Shown here: piece after piece, positions 1-6,893 of the stretch
How positions within the stretch are numbered: the stretch's first letter is position 1
Layout: each line of letters opens with the position of its first letter
DNA from: a bacterium
GTDB lineage: Bacteria > Cyanobacteriota > Vampirovibrionia > Gastranaerophilales > Gastranaerophilaceae
Reading direction: 5' to 3'
Length of the DNA stretch: 15,984 nucleotides
Assembly: GCA_017995595.1 (NCBI GenBank)
Contig: JAGOIO010000008.1
Span: 1 to 15,984 of the forward strand
The notes under the pieces: model-generated
What the model was told of the DNA's origin: nothing
Databases searched by the model: none
What the model saw: the letters and a program-made list of their open reading frames with translations, nothing else
Made by a program: the position numbers and the translations under genes

Positions 1-346
1 ATTATACGATAATTAATTTTAAAATGCAACCCTTTTTTCTTATTTTTTGAAGACTTTTTCAAAACTTATTCAAAAGTCATCTATAATAGGGGATTTGAGC
101 GGTTTATAAAACTTAAAGAATTACACAGATAGTATTTGAGGAGGCAAAACACTTAACTTTTTGCACTATAACTACATTTGTAGAATTTAGGCACATGCTC
201 ACATACATATAATTATATGTATTTTTTTTAAGGTTTTATTCATGCTCATTGATACTCTATTTACTGTAAAAATTAGACTTTGGTATTTATTTTTTTTAAA
301 AACATATTAAAATTATAAGGTACTAATATTTTTATGGAGGGATAAA
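1..346. other. Intergenic region without a recognisable gene
   Basis: No open frame with a plausible start and ribosome site was found on either strand. It holds a small hairpin (45-51 with 58-64, TTTTGAA/TTCAAAA), a TATAAT at 82-87 without a good -35 box, an isolated GAGGAGG at 138-144 with no start codon at normal spacing, and the palindrome at 203-222. A possible weak promoter for the next gene is TTTACT (260-265) and TATTTA (284-289), 18 nt apart, the latter preceded by TTGG. None of these is strong. Confidence 0.5.
203..229 (+). terminator. AT-rich perfect palindrome followed by T-run; possible terminator
   Basis: Positions 203-222 form a perfect 20-nt palindrome (two 10-nt arms, ATACATATAA and its complement), followed at once by seven further T residues. 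This has the shape of an intrinsic terminator, but the stem has only two G-C pairs and no room for a loop unless the central pairs open, so it would be weak. It could instead be an operator for the gene at 347. No upstream gene is visible that it would terminate within the window. Confidence 0.35.
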
Positions 347-799
347 ATGAAAATCTCAAACAATACTAAAAAATTGGCTATAACGCTTGCTTTCATGGCT
401 ACATGTTCATCTGCCGTATTTGCAGCAGATGCTTTTACACCACTAAATTTTGATGATAATGCTACAGCACCGGCGACTTCTGCACCAAAAAGTAAAGTAA
501 CTACTACCAAAGCTGCTGCAAAAAGTACGCCATCTAATATTTCAGATACAGCCACAAAAACAAGTGATAATCCGATAGGAAATGACAATATACAAAATGC
601 TATATTAGAATTAGACAATGCTCAGGTAGGAATAAGAAATGATTTATTAAACTATAAAGCAAAATATTCAGATGTTGATGCACAATACAAATTAATTAAA
701 AACGAAAGAAACATGCTTCACAAGCAAGTAAAAAGCATTGAAAAAAGGATAAAAGAACTGGATAGGGCTAAAGATAAAATCAGACATAATATGTTATAG
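347..799 (+). CDS. Small secreted protein with C-terminal coiled coil, unknown function
   Basis: The 150-residue product begins with a clear Sec signal peptide: basic start (K2, K8, K9), hydrophobic core at about 10-25, and a V-F-A cleavage site after residue 26. A weak lipobox-like stretch (MATC, Cys20) is present but does not fit the consensus well. Residues about 38-78 are rich in Ala, Thr, Ser and Lys and look disordered. Residues about 80-150 are charged with heptad-like spacing and probably form a coiled coil. The start is firmly set by GGAGGG at 336-341, six nt (342-346 plus none lost) before the ATG. It stands alone, with no close upstream gene and a strong terminator directly after it. 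I do not recognise the family; a periplasmic or surface-associated structural role is only a guess. Confidence 0.85.
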   Translation: MKISNNTKKLAITLAFMATCSSAVFAADAFTPLNFDDNATAPATSAPKSKVTTTKAAAKSTPSNISDTATKTSDNPIGNDNIQNAILELDNAQVGIRNDLLNYKAKYSDVDAQYKLIKNERNMLHKQVKSIEKRIKELDRAKDKIRHNML

Positions 800-803
800 C
801 TTT

Positions 804-831
804 AAAAAGACACCTTAAAGGTGTCTTTTTT
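804..831 (+). terminator. Rho-independent terminator
   Basis: A GACACC (809-814) / GGTGTC (820-825) stem with loop TTAAA is followed by TTTTT and preceded by AAAAA, so the pairing can extend to 13 bp. It begins 5 nt after the stop codon of the secreted protein gene and separates it from the next unit. With A-runs on one side and T-runs on the other it could also work on the opposite strand. Confidence 0.92.
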
Positions 832-930
832 ATATATGTAAAAGAATGTTAACATTTAAGAAAAGAAACGCAATTTTATTTTTTATGCAACTTCATTATA
901 GATGTAATTGGTAGTAGAAAGATAAAAAAC

Positions 931-1458
931 ATGCCGAAATTGTCATTAAATTCTGTTTACGATTTTTTAGGTCAAAATAAAAATAGTGCAACATTAATAT
1001 CATGTATGATTGCCGTATTTAAAGGCACATTCAGACCGATATTCACAATGATGGATAAGTCCCAAGATCCAAAGACAAAGAAATTTGCAGCAATTAGAGA
1101 AGGGCTAACCGAAGTCGCAGCCTTACCGCTATATGCAATAACACCAATGATTGCTGGAAAATTAGTTGATAAATTTTATAAAGGTAAAGATGCAATAAAA
1201 CGAGATAGAGTAATAACTAACGGAAAATTTATCGGCGTAGGTCTCGCAACAATACTTGTTCCTTTTGTTTGTAATTTAATTCAACCTCCAATAATGAAAG
1301 CTATAAAAGAACATGCCGAAAAGAAAGCAAACTTGGCAACTCAAGATTTACCTAAAATTAACCAACCTATAACAAAACAGGAAGTCTCAGATAAGCCAAA
1401 AGTTGCATCTTTCAGTGCAAATAATGTAAACTACGGAATGAAAGTAGGAGGTTGCTAA
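931..1458 (+). CDS. Conserved-motif membrane-associated protein, first of a tandem paralogous pair
   Basis: The product has 175 residues and no signal peptide of the classical type. Visible parts are a hydrophobic segment at about 20-33, then R35-P36, D42-K43, D46 and T49-K50-K51, a second hydrophobic stretch at about 62-79, and a third at 99-118 that ends in P119-P120-I-M-K-A. A Lys/Gln-rich tail follows, ending in Gly-Gly-Cys. The same arrangement occurs in the next gene, whose ATG lies one base after this stop, so the two are surely co-transcribed and related by duplication. The ATG at 931 has only a weak purine stretch (AGAAAG) upstream. No promoter is convincing. I do not know a function; membrane association is inferred from the hydrophobic segments. 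Confidence 0.8.
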   Translation: MPKLSLNSVYDFLGQNKNSATLISCMIAVFKGTFRPIFTMMDKSQDPKTKKFAAIREGLTEVAALPLYAITPMIAGKLVDKFYKGKDAIKRDRVITNGKFIGVGLATILVPFVCNLIQPPIMKAIKEHAEKKANLATQDLPKINQPITKQEVSDKPKVASFSANNVNYGMKVGGC

Positions 1459-1459
1459 A

Positions 1460-2074
1460 ATGGTAAGTTTATCTCCTGTAAAAATGTTAGAAAGCAAAGG
1501 CTTTAGTAATTTTGCATCAGGTGCTGCAGGTGCAGTTTATGCAACAACAGCAATAAAGGCTGCTGTAAGACCTGCTGTAATTTATAACGATAAACATTCT
1601 GATGCTCAAACTAAAAAATATACTGCCAGCAAAGAATTTATCTATCAAATGTTATGTCTTGGCGTTGCTTTATCAATAGTTCCTTTATTTAGAAAAGGCG
1701 GATTCGCTATTGCTAAGCATAATTTAAAAGCTCTAACGAATAAACAAGATATAACAACACTAAAAGAAGCTTTTATAAAGAAAATTAAATCTGAATCTAA
1801 AAAACAAAATATTTCGGATAAACTAGAAAAAATTAAGAATTTAAAAATAAAAGATGCAAGTAATTCTGAATTTGACGGACTGTTTAAAGTCATGAAAGAA
1901 ACTAATAAACTAAGTGAAAAGACAAAAAATACAATGCAAAGAGTTCATGGCGGAGAAGTTCTCGGTGAATTTACTGGCTCAATCCTAGGTTTAACAATTC
2001 TAGCACCTATTTTAAGTATGAAATGTCTTCACCCGATTTTAAAAGCTTGCGGAATTGAAAAAAACGAAAAATAA
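1460..2074 (+). CDS. Membrane-associated protein, second of a tandem paralogous pair
   Basis: This 204-residue protein repeats the layout of the gene before it: R37-P38, D44-K45, D48, T51-K52-K53, then A..E and a hydrophobic stretch (about 60-78), and near the C-terminus a Gly-rich hydrophobic segment (about 166-185) ending in H-P-I-L-K-A. Between the hydrophobic parts it carries about 45 more residues than its neighbour, a Lys/Glu-rich helical insert (about 95-160). The start is well supported: AGGAGG at 1446-1451 lies inside the end of the upstream gene, and only one base separates the two frames, which suggests coupled translation. Function unknown. The absence of catalytic-looking His/Cys/Asp clusters argues for a structural or membrane-organising protein rather than an enzyme, but that is inference. 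Confidence 0.85.
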   Translation: MVSLSPVKMLESKGFSNFASGAAGAVYATTAIKAAVRPAVIYNDKHSDAQTKKYTASKEFIYQMLCLGVALSIVPLFRKGGFAIAKHNLKALTNKQDITTLKEAFIKKIKSESKKQNISDKLEKIKNLKIKDASNSEFDGLFKVMKETNKLSEKTKNTMQRVHGGEVLGEFTGSILGLTILAPILSMKCLHPILKACGIEKNEK

Positions 2075-2129
2075 GAAAAACCATATTACCTATTGATTTT
2101 TTATGTCATGTATATTATTAATATCCAAT

Positions 2130-3086
2130 ATGAAAAATCTTCTTGATGTAAAAAATTTGAACTTAGGCTTCGAAACCCAAAATGGTTTTTATCAAGCAAT
2201 TTTTGATGTGTCTTTTTCATTAAAAGAAGGAGCATCTCTTGCTATTGTTGGCGAATCTGGTTGCGGAAAATCTATTAGTACAATGAGCATTCTCGGGCTT
2301 TTACCTAAAACTGCAAAAATAATCGGTGGTGAAATTCTTTATAAAAACAATAATCTTCTTAAACTTAACGAATCTGAGCTTAGAAAGATTCGAGGATCTG
2401 AAATAGCACTGATTCCACAAGACCCGATGACAGCCTTAAATCCTTTATACACAATTGGAAACCAACTTCTTGAAGTTATCAATCTGCATCAGCATTTATC
2501 TGGAGAAGATGCAAAGAAAAAAGCTATAGAAGCTCTTGATACAGTTCAAATTCCTTCAGCAAAAGAACGACTTAATTCGTATCCACATGAATTTTCAGGA
2601 GGAATGCGACAGCGGGCTATTATTGCAATGGCACTCGCTTGTGAAGCTAAAATAATCATTGCTGATGAGCCGACGACAGCACTTGATGTAACAATTCAAG
2701 CTCAAATTATGTCGTTACTTGATGAAATAAAAAAAGAAACAGATACTTCGATATTGCTAATTACCCATGATTTAGCACTGGTTAAAGATTTTGCTGATGA
2801 AGTTTCGGTTATGTACGCAGGAGAAATCGTTGAAAATGCAAATGTAAATGAATTTTTCAACAACACAAAACACCCTTACTCAAAAGCACTACTTGAAGCA
2901 ATTCCATCAAAGACAAAAGGTGAACTAAGTGTTTTAAAAGGTCAACCTCCTGCTTTAAATCAAATTATTTCCGGCTGTAGATTTAACCCAAGATGCAAAT
3001 TTGCCCAAGAAGTCTGCAAATCTAAAATAAATAGCCCTCAAAACAAAACAGGTTATCATTATTCAAAATGCATATTTTTTAACTAA
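2130..3086 (+). CDS. Oligopeptide/dipeptide ABC transporter ATP-binding protein (OppD/DppD family)
   Basis: This is one of the two cytoplasmic ATPases that power peptide (or nickel) import. In 318-residue numbering it has Walker A GESGCGKS (41-48), the Q-loop with IPQDP (Q97), the signature SGGMRQR (156-162), Walker B IIIADEP (175-181) and the switch His (H213 in THD). The C-terminal oligopeptide-type extension is complete, with four cysteines (283, 289, 296, 314); in a DppD structure such cysteines hold an iron-sulphur cluster. The frame stays open upstream to an ATG at 2103, adding nine residues, but family members begin like MKNLLDVKNL, so I prefer 2130; neither start has a good ribosome site. 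No permease, binding protein or OppF/DppF partner is in the window, so substrate and partners cannot be named. It lies 55 nt after the paralogous pair and may share their transcript. Confidence 0.93.
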   Translation: MKNLLDVKNLNLGFETQNGFYQAIFDVSFSLKEGASLAIVGESGCGKSISTMSILGLLPKTAKIIGGEILYKNNNLLKLNESELRKIRGSEIALIPQDPMTALNPLYTIGNQLLEVINLHQHLSGEDAKKKAIEALDTVQIPSAKERLNSYPHEFSGGMRQRAIIAMALACEAKIIIADEPTTALDVTIQAQIMSLLDEIKKETDTSILLITHDLALVKDFADEVSVMYAGEIVENANVNEFFNNTKHPYSKALLEAIPSKTKGELSVLKGQPPALNQIISGCRFNPRCKFAQEVCKSKINSPQNKTGYHYSKCIFFN

Positions 3087-3164
3087 TTATCTATAAAATT
3101 TCAAATATTAATAAAAGTAAAACTTAAAATTTCTTACAGGCTCTAAAATCCAAGAGTTTAGGGA

Positions 3165-3256
3165 ATAACGCTTGACAATTTTCTTATATAGAACGATAAT
3201 TATAACATGCAATACACACATGAAAATTATAATATTTTTATAAAAGAAAGCGTTAT
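3165..3256. repeat. 9-nt inverted repeat bracketing promoter and leader
   Basis: ATAACGCTT (3165-3173) and AAGCGTTAT (3248-3256) are perfect reverse complements. The left arm overlaps the first two bases of the -35 box and the right arm ends 12 nt before the start codon of the first operon gene. In DNA this could be a paired operator; in RNA only the right arm would be transcribed, so a hairpin is not possible from this promoter. A chance match is also possible in such AT-rich sequence, although the shared core is GC-containing. Confidence 0.4.
3172..3200 (+). promoter_or_regulatory. Sigma-70-type promoter of the chemotaxis operon
   Basis: TTGACA (3172-3177) and GATAAT (3195-3200) are exactly 17 nt apart, matching the housekeeping consensus at 11 of 12 positions. 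Transcription would begin near 3207, giving a leader of about 60 nt before the ATG at 3269. It is the best promoter in the window and stands directly before the eleven-gene unit. It does not resemble a sigma-28 (flagellar) promoter. Confidence 0.8.
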
Positions 3257-3268
3257 ATAAAAATACGT

Positions 3269-4096
3269 ATGCGAAAAATTTGTTCACTAGACTTTTTAAA
3301 TAAGGACACATTTAATATAGATGTCTATAATGAAAACGGTGTTATTTTATACCGTGAAGGTACTCCAGTAACTCCGGATATCATTTTGCGTGCATATTTT
3401 AAATCAATCTTTATTAGGGACGAAGATGAGAGAAAATTCTTAGAAATTGATGACTTCGAAAAGACTCCAAAAATAATAGATGTCCCTGAATCAACAGAAA
3501 AAGAAAAATCTGCAACAGTTGCAGAAGTATTATCAACTGTCTCAGACGAACCTAAGAATACACCAAAAATGGTAGAACAAACTCCAAAGATTATTCAAGA
3601 AGAACCTGCTATAACTGAACGTAAACTTTTGGAATTTAATGAACAAATTGCGGCAGCAAGTGCTGATTTAAGTGTTAAATTCGGTAAATTTATAGAACTA
3701 AGCGACGAAGAATTAAATGAACTAAAAACTGCTGCCTATTACAAAGATATAGGTATAACTGAATTTACTACCGCAGATATAGCTGAACCGAATTTTAAAA
3801 ATAATGTTGGTATCGCAAGTTATAATATAATGAAAGACAAAATGCACCTTTCAGAAAAAGTAGCTGAAACAGCAAAATATTACTTCAAGACCTATGACGT
3901 TAAAAACTTTAAGTTAGAAACTGAAAATATGGTACCATATTATTATATAGTCGGTATCGTTGACTTTTACATAAGAGGTTTGGCTCATGCCAATAAAGAA
4001 CGTGTGCTGACAAAAATGCTAAAATTGGGTAGCAACAGATTTAATATTTATTTGCTACATAAATTTATATATATGATGAGAGAAAATAATGGATAA
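3269..4096 (+). CDS. Degenerate HD-GYP-like protein, probably non-catalytic; first gene of chemotaxis operon
   Basis: Three parts can be seen in 275 residues. Residues about 5-56 (NENGVILYREGTPVT...) resemble the small N-terminal domain of HD-GYP phosphodiesterases. A charged linker (about 57-120) repeats TPK followed by two aliphatic residues three times. Residues about 125-275 look like an HD-type helical domain: AAYYKDIG (155-162) aligns with the usual A-x-L-H-D-I-G, and MHLSEKVAETAKYY aligns with the HLSEKVAEIARYHH region. The metal-binding His of the HD pair is Lys159, and the later His-His pair is Tyr204-Tyr205, so c-di-GMP hydrolysis is unlikely. It overlaps the next gene by 8 nt. No clear ribosome site precedes the ATG. 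A scaffold or ligand-sensing role in motility is inferred from context; the domain match rests on motif reading only. Confidence 0.85.
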   Translation: MRKICSLDFLNKDTFNIDVYNENGVILYREGTPVTPDIILRAYFKSIFIRDEDERKFLEIDDFEKTPKIIDVPESTEKEKSATVAEVLSTVSDEPKNTPKMVEQTPKIIQEEPAITERKLLEFNEQIAAASADLSVKFGKFIELSDEELNELKTAAYYKDIGITEFTTADIAEPNFKNNVGIASYNIMKDKMHLSEKVAETAKYYFKTYDVKNFKLETENMVPYYYIVGIVDFYIRGLAHANKERVLTKMLKLGSNRFNIYLLHKFIYMMRENNG

Positions 4097-4973
4097 TTTA
4101 ACAGAAGCAGAAGTAATAAAAACAAAAGATTTTTACCAAAAAATGACAAAAAATATAGAAGCTATATGTTTTAAGCATTTAGACCATGACGTGTTCAAAA
4201 CTTTTGAAATAAATGTAAATAATATTGAAATATCAAACAATATTGAAAAATATTTAGACAATAGTCTTTTTTACTCAGTTGACTACGTAAAAGGAGATAT
4301 GCAAGGAACTTTGGGGCTTTTGCTTCCAGAACAATTTGTAGCTGAAATATCTGATGTTATTATGGGAGGAAACGGCGAAAATTGTTATGAAGGAAAACTT
4401 GAAGAACTACAATTAAACACTATTGATGATTTATTAAAAAAACAAATCAAAGAATTTGAAAAGAGCTTTACAGAAACTTATGAAAAGAATGTTGCGTTTG
4501 CACCTGAGTCAAAGATTCTAACAAAAGAACGACCTGAGTTTAATACAGCACTTTCTGCAAACACTTTAGATTTTATAATTGAAGAAAAAGTTATAATAAA
4601 TGGAACTAAAACTTATACACTCTATATTCTATTGTACTTTTCAAATGTAAAAGAATTACTTCTTGAGTTGAATATACTGGACAAAGCTCAAAAGCCTATT
4701 ATTGCAGACGGCGAAGGTATCGGAATAAAACAACTTAAAAATGTAAAAATAAACATAACTGCAGAATTAGGACATAAAGAAGTTCCAATAAAATATGCGA
4801 TGGAACTTGTCAGCGGTTCAATAGTAGAACTTGATACCGTTGTTAATCAAGATATCAGAGTTTATGCAAACGGAGTTGAAGTTGCACTTGCTCAAATAGT
4901 GGCAGTAGAAGACAATTTTGGACTAAAAATAACAAAAATTCTATCACCGGAAGAAAGGATTAGAAGTATATAG
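4089..4973 (+). CDS. fliN: Flagellar motor switch protein, FliY/FliN type
   Basis: The C-terminal 75 residues (about 216-290) are a textbook FliN/SpoA domain: LKNVKINITAELG, MELVSGSIVELD, NGVEVA and NFGLKITKILSPEERI. It forms the lower switch ring that receives CheY-P and sets rotation. The N-terminal about 215 residues resemble the CheC-like part of FliY/FliM (GDMQGTLGLLLPEQ at 69-82 and IMGGNGE at 91-97), so this is FliY-like rather than a bare FliN of about 100-140 residues. FliY of Bacillus is longer, about 380. The region that carries the ExxN phosphatase motif in CheC/FliY reads TIDDLLKK (111-118), giving D114 and K117, so phosphatase activity is probably lost. It overlaps the preceding gene by 8 nt. 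FliM and FliG are not in the window. Confidence 0.93.
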   Translation: MDNLTEAEVIKTKDFYQKMTKNIEAICFKHLDHDVFKTFEINVNNIEISNNIEKYLDNSLFYSVDYVKGDMQGTLGLLLPEQFVAEISDVIMGGNGENCYEGKLEELQLNTIDDLLKKQIKEFEKSFTETYEKNVAFAPESKILTKERPEFNTALSANTLDFIIEEKVIINGTKTYTLYILLYFSNVKELLLELNILDKAQKPIIADGEGIGIKQLKNVKINITAELGHKEVPIKYAMELVSGSIVELDTVVNQDIRVYANGVEVALAQIVAVEDNFGLKITKILSPEERIRSI

Positions 4974-5960
4974 TTGGGTATTGAAATTTTTATAATATTT
5001 ATATTTATACTTTTTATAATATCAATAGCAATTCTTTGGAGTTGGTATTTAAGAACTGATACGTTAAAGAGTAAAAAAGCTTATAAAACAGCACTAAAAG
5101 CTCTCCAAAGAAGTAACTATGCCCAAGCCGAAAGACTTTTAAAAAAAGCAATTCATCTAAATAAAAAAAATACAAAAGCACTTTTTCAACTGGGTCAAAC
5201 ATATTTAAAACAAAAAAAATACGAATTAGCACAAGCATGCTTTGAAAAAATAGTAAAATATGATGCCAAAAATGTAGATGCAAAATTTTGGCTGGCTTTT
5301 ACATTACAAAAGCTTAAAAAAAATGACGAAGCAGAAATATTATATAAGTCAGTATTAAAAGAAAAACCTAATCACTATGATTGCATAATACAAATAGGCG
5401 AACTTGAATTTGAAAAAGAAAACTACCTTGATGCATTAGATAACTTTAAAAAAGCACAAAGTCTCTCTCCTGATGATAAATCTTGTAGATTTTATATTAC
5501 TAAATGTAAAGATAAACTATGTACATACGAGACAAAAGATGATGGAAAGAGTATAATAGACGAGTACCTGAAATTGATGAATGAAAAGGATTTACCTAAA
5601 GAATTTTTTATTACGGTAGCAACAGCATTTGCAAGGACAGGACAAATACAAGAAGCTCTAAAATTTTGTCAAAAAAGTTTAGAGAAAAATTCAGAGGATT
5701 TTGAAAGTTATAAATTACTTGGACTTATTCAATTAATTTATAAGGATTTCGAAGGGGTTAAAAATACGCTGGCAACAGCAATAAGCCTACAATCAAACAA
5801 CGCAGAGGTACATACATTATTATCGTATGCACTTTGCCAACAAGACAACAGATGTAGTGCAAAAGTTTGCAGAGACAAGTACAGCGAAATAATTAAAAAA
5901 TTCATAAAAAGTGATGAGAATGAAGATGATAACACTGAGGATTCAAATGATGAAAAATAG
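4974..5960 (+). CDS. Membrane-anchored tetratricopeptide-repeat protein
   Basis: The 328-residue protein has one N-terminal transmembrane helix (about 3-24) and a cytoplasmic array of TPR units. Four are clear at about 36-69, 70-103, 104-137 and 138-171 with the usual W/L..G/A..Y..A..F/Y..A pattern, then a spacer and two more (about 207-240 and 241-274). It ends in an acidic tail (about 305-328). TPR arrays bind partner proteins; the partner here is likely a component of the motor or chemotaxis complex, judged from its place between the switch protein and CheY. The start must be TTG: the codon follows the previous stop directly (TAGTTG), and the next Met is near residue 200. AAAGGA upstream (about 4955-4960) may help. 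The precise role is unknown. Confidence 0.85.
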   Translation: MGIEIFIIFIFILFIISIAILWSWYLRTDTLKSKKAYKTALKALQRSNYAQAERLLKKAIHLNKKNTKALFQLGQTYLKQKKYELAQACFEKIVKYDAKNVDAKFWLAFTLQKLKKNDEAEILYKSVLKEKPNHYDCIIQIGELEFEKENYLDALDNFKKAQSLSPDDKSCRFYITKCKDKLCTYETKDDGKSIIDEYLKLMNEKDLPKEFFITVATAFARTGQIQEALKFCQKSLEKNSEDFESYKLLGLIQLIYKDFEGVKNTLATAISLQSNNAEVHTLLSYALCQQDNRCSAKVCRDKYSEIIKKFIKSDENEDDNTEDSNDEK

Positions 5961-5988
5961 TGTATCAAAAAAATAAGTAGTGTATAAT
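5961..5988 (+). promoter_or_regulatory. Possible internal promoter before cheY
   Basis: A perfect TATAAT (5983-5988) lies in the 58-nt gap before cheY, with a poor -35-like TGTATC (5961-5966) 16 nt upstream. This is the only real gap among the first genes of the operon, so a second transcript giving extra CheY and signalling proteins is possible, but the -35 match is weak and the whole area is AT-rich. Confidence 0.3.
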
Positions 5989-6018
5989 GATTTGTATAGT
6001 GTTTGGAGAAAAATAACA

Positions 6019-6384
6019 ATGACAAAAAAAATCTTAGTAATTGACGATTCACCATTTGTATTTAAAGCCGTAACAAGAGCATTAACAGATTCAACCGAAT
6101 ATGAGGTTGTAGGAAATGCTTTAGATGGTCAACTTGGTATTGAAAAATATATAGAATTAAAACCTGATGTTATAACACTTGATGTAACAATGCCGGTTAT
6201 GGACGGATTAGAAACAGCTAAAAAATTAGTTGAAATAAATCCGAATGTAAAAATTATAATGCTTTCAGCGATGGGAGATGAAACATTGTTGAACGAAGCA
6301 AAAGGTATAGGCGTAAAGCATTTCTTGATGAAACCGTTTAAACCTGATACATTAAAAGATAAATTAGCAGAAGTTTTTAACTAA
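6019..6384 (+). CDS. cheY: Chemotaxis response regulator CheY
   Basis: This is a stand-alone receiver domain of 121 residues, the usual CheY length. The acidic pair D9-D10, phosphoacceptor D55 (in TLDVTMP), S83 in place of the switch Thr/Ser, and K105 in MKPF are all present. The position equivalent to Tyr106 of E. coli CheY is Phe102. CheA phosphorylates D55; CheY-P then binds the flagellar switch, plausibly the FliY/FliN-type protein two genes upstream. The frame is open upstream to a GTG at 5980, but family alignment and GGAG at 6005-6008 support ATG 6019. It is followed 11 nt later by the CheX-like phosphatase gene, which fits its being the substrate. Confidence 0.96.
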   Translation: MTKKILVIDDSPFVFKAVTRALTDSTEYEVVGNALDGQLGIEKYIELKPDVITLDVTMPVMDGLETAKKLVEINPNVKIIMLSAMGDETLLNEAKGIGVKHFLMKPFKPDTLKDKLAEVFN

Positions 6385-6395
6385 GTGGAGGAATA

Positions 6396-6893
6396 ATGGA
6401 CGTAGAAACAGCTAAAATGGAGAAGTTATTTAACTTCACAAAAAAGGCTTTTGAAGCAGTGATGCTGGAAGTCGTCGGTGAGGAAATAGCACCTGCAGAA
6501 GAATTTGAAATTGCACCAAATGATAAACTTGCATTATCAATTATTATTGGTATTTCAGGAGAAACTAACGGAAGAATATTATTAAATACTTCAGTTGAAG
6601 ACGGAAATAAAATTGCAGTTGCAATGAATTTCGGAGACCCGTTAGAAAATGAAGAAGATTTGCATGTGTATTTGGCAGAATTTGCAAATATGTTCTGTGG
6701 AAGAACAGCAACATTTATAAACAATGAATTTGGAAAAAGAGAATTGTGGATAAGTCCACCGGCAATTTTCTCAGCAAAGGATTTAGATGTTGTAACTCCA
6801 AATGTTGTTTCAATGAAAGCCTTTTATAATTGTTCAATAGGAAAGTTCGTAGTAGATATGGGATTCAGTGAAAATGAGTACGATGAATTTTGA
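6396..6893 (+). CDS. cheX: CheX-like CheY-P phosphatase
   Basis: The 165-residue protein matches the CheC/CheX/FliY phosphatase fold. ISIIGISGETNGR-type sequence (about 48-60) is the entry strand, and LAEFANMFCGRTATF (93-107) carries the catalytic ExxN pair as E95 and N98, followed by the usual Gly. Members dephosphorylate CheY-P and so end the signal. There is one such motif, as in CheX, not two as in CheC. Length is normal for CheX (about 155). GGAGG at 6387-6391 fixes the start. It lies 11 nt after cheY and overlaps the next, related gene by about 20 nt. There is no CheZ in the window, so this is the likely signal terminator of the pathway. Confidence 0.9.
   Translation: MDVETAKMEKLFNFTKKAFEAVMLEVVGEEIAPAEEFEIAPNDKLALSIIIGISGETNGRILLNTSVEDGNKIAVAMNFGDPLENEEDLHVYLAEFANMFCGRTATFINNEFGKRELWISPPAIFSAKDLDVVTPNVVSMKAFYNCSIGKFVVDMGFSENEYDEF

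Noticed and set aside
313..618. Minus-strand hydrophobic frame of 101 codons overlapping the secreted protein gene
   Set aside because: The forward gene has a strong ribosome site, signal peptide and terminator. The reverse product is what the Ala/Thr-rich coding strand gives when read backwards.
3087..3171. Terminator after the ABC ATPase gene
   Set aside because: Only very short AT-rich stems (for example CTAAA/TTTAG) without a T-run are present, so none is called.
3108..3311. Minus-strand 67-codon hydrophobic frame across the operon promoter
   Set aside because: It covers the strong promoter and leader on the other strand, has no ribosome site, and consists of residues expected from AT-rich intergenic DNA.
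5980..6018. Upstream GTG start for cheY
   Set aside because: It would add 13 residues not found in CheY proteins and overlap the possible -10 box; ATG 6019 has GGAG at good spacing and family-like start MTKKILVIDDS.
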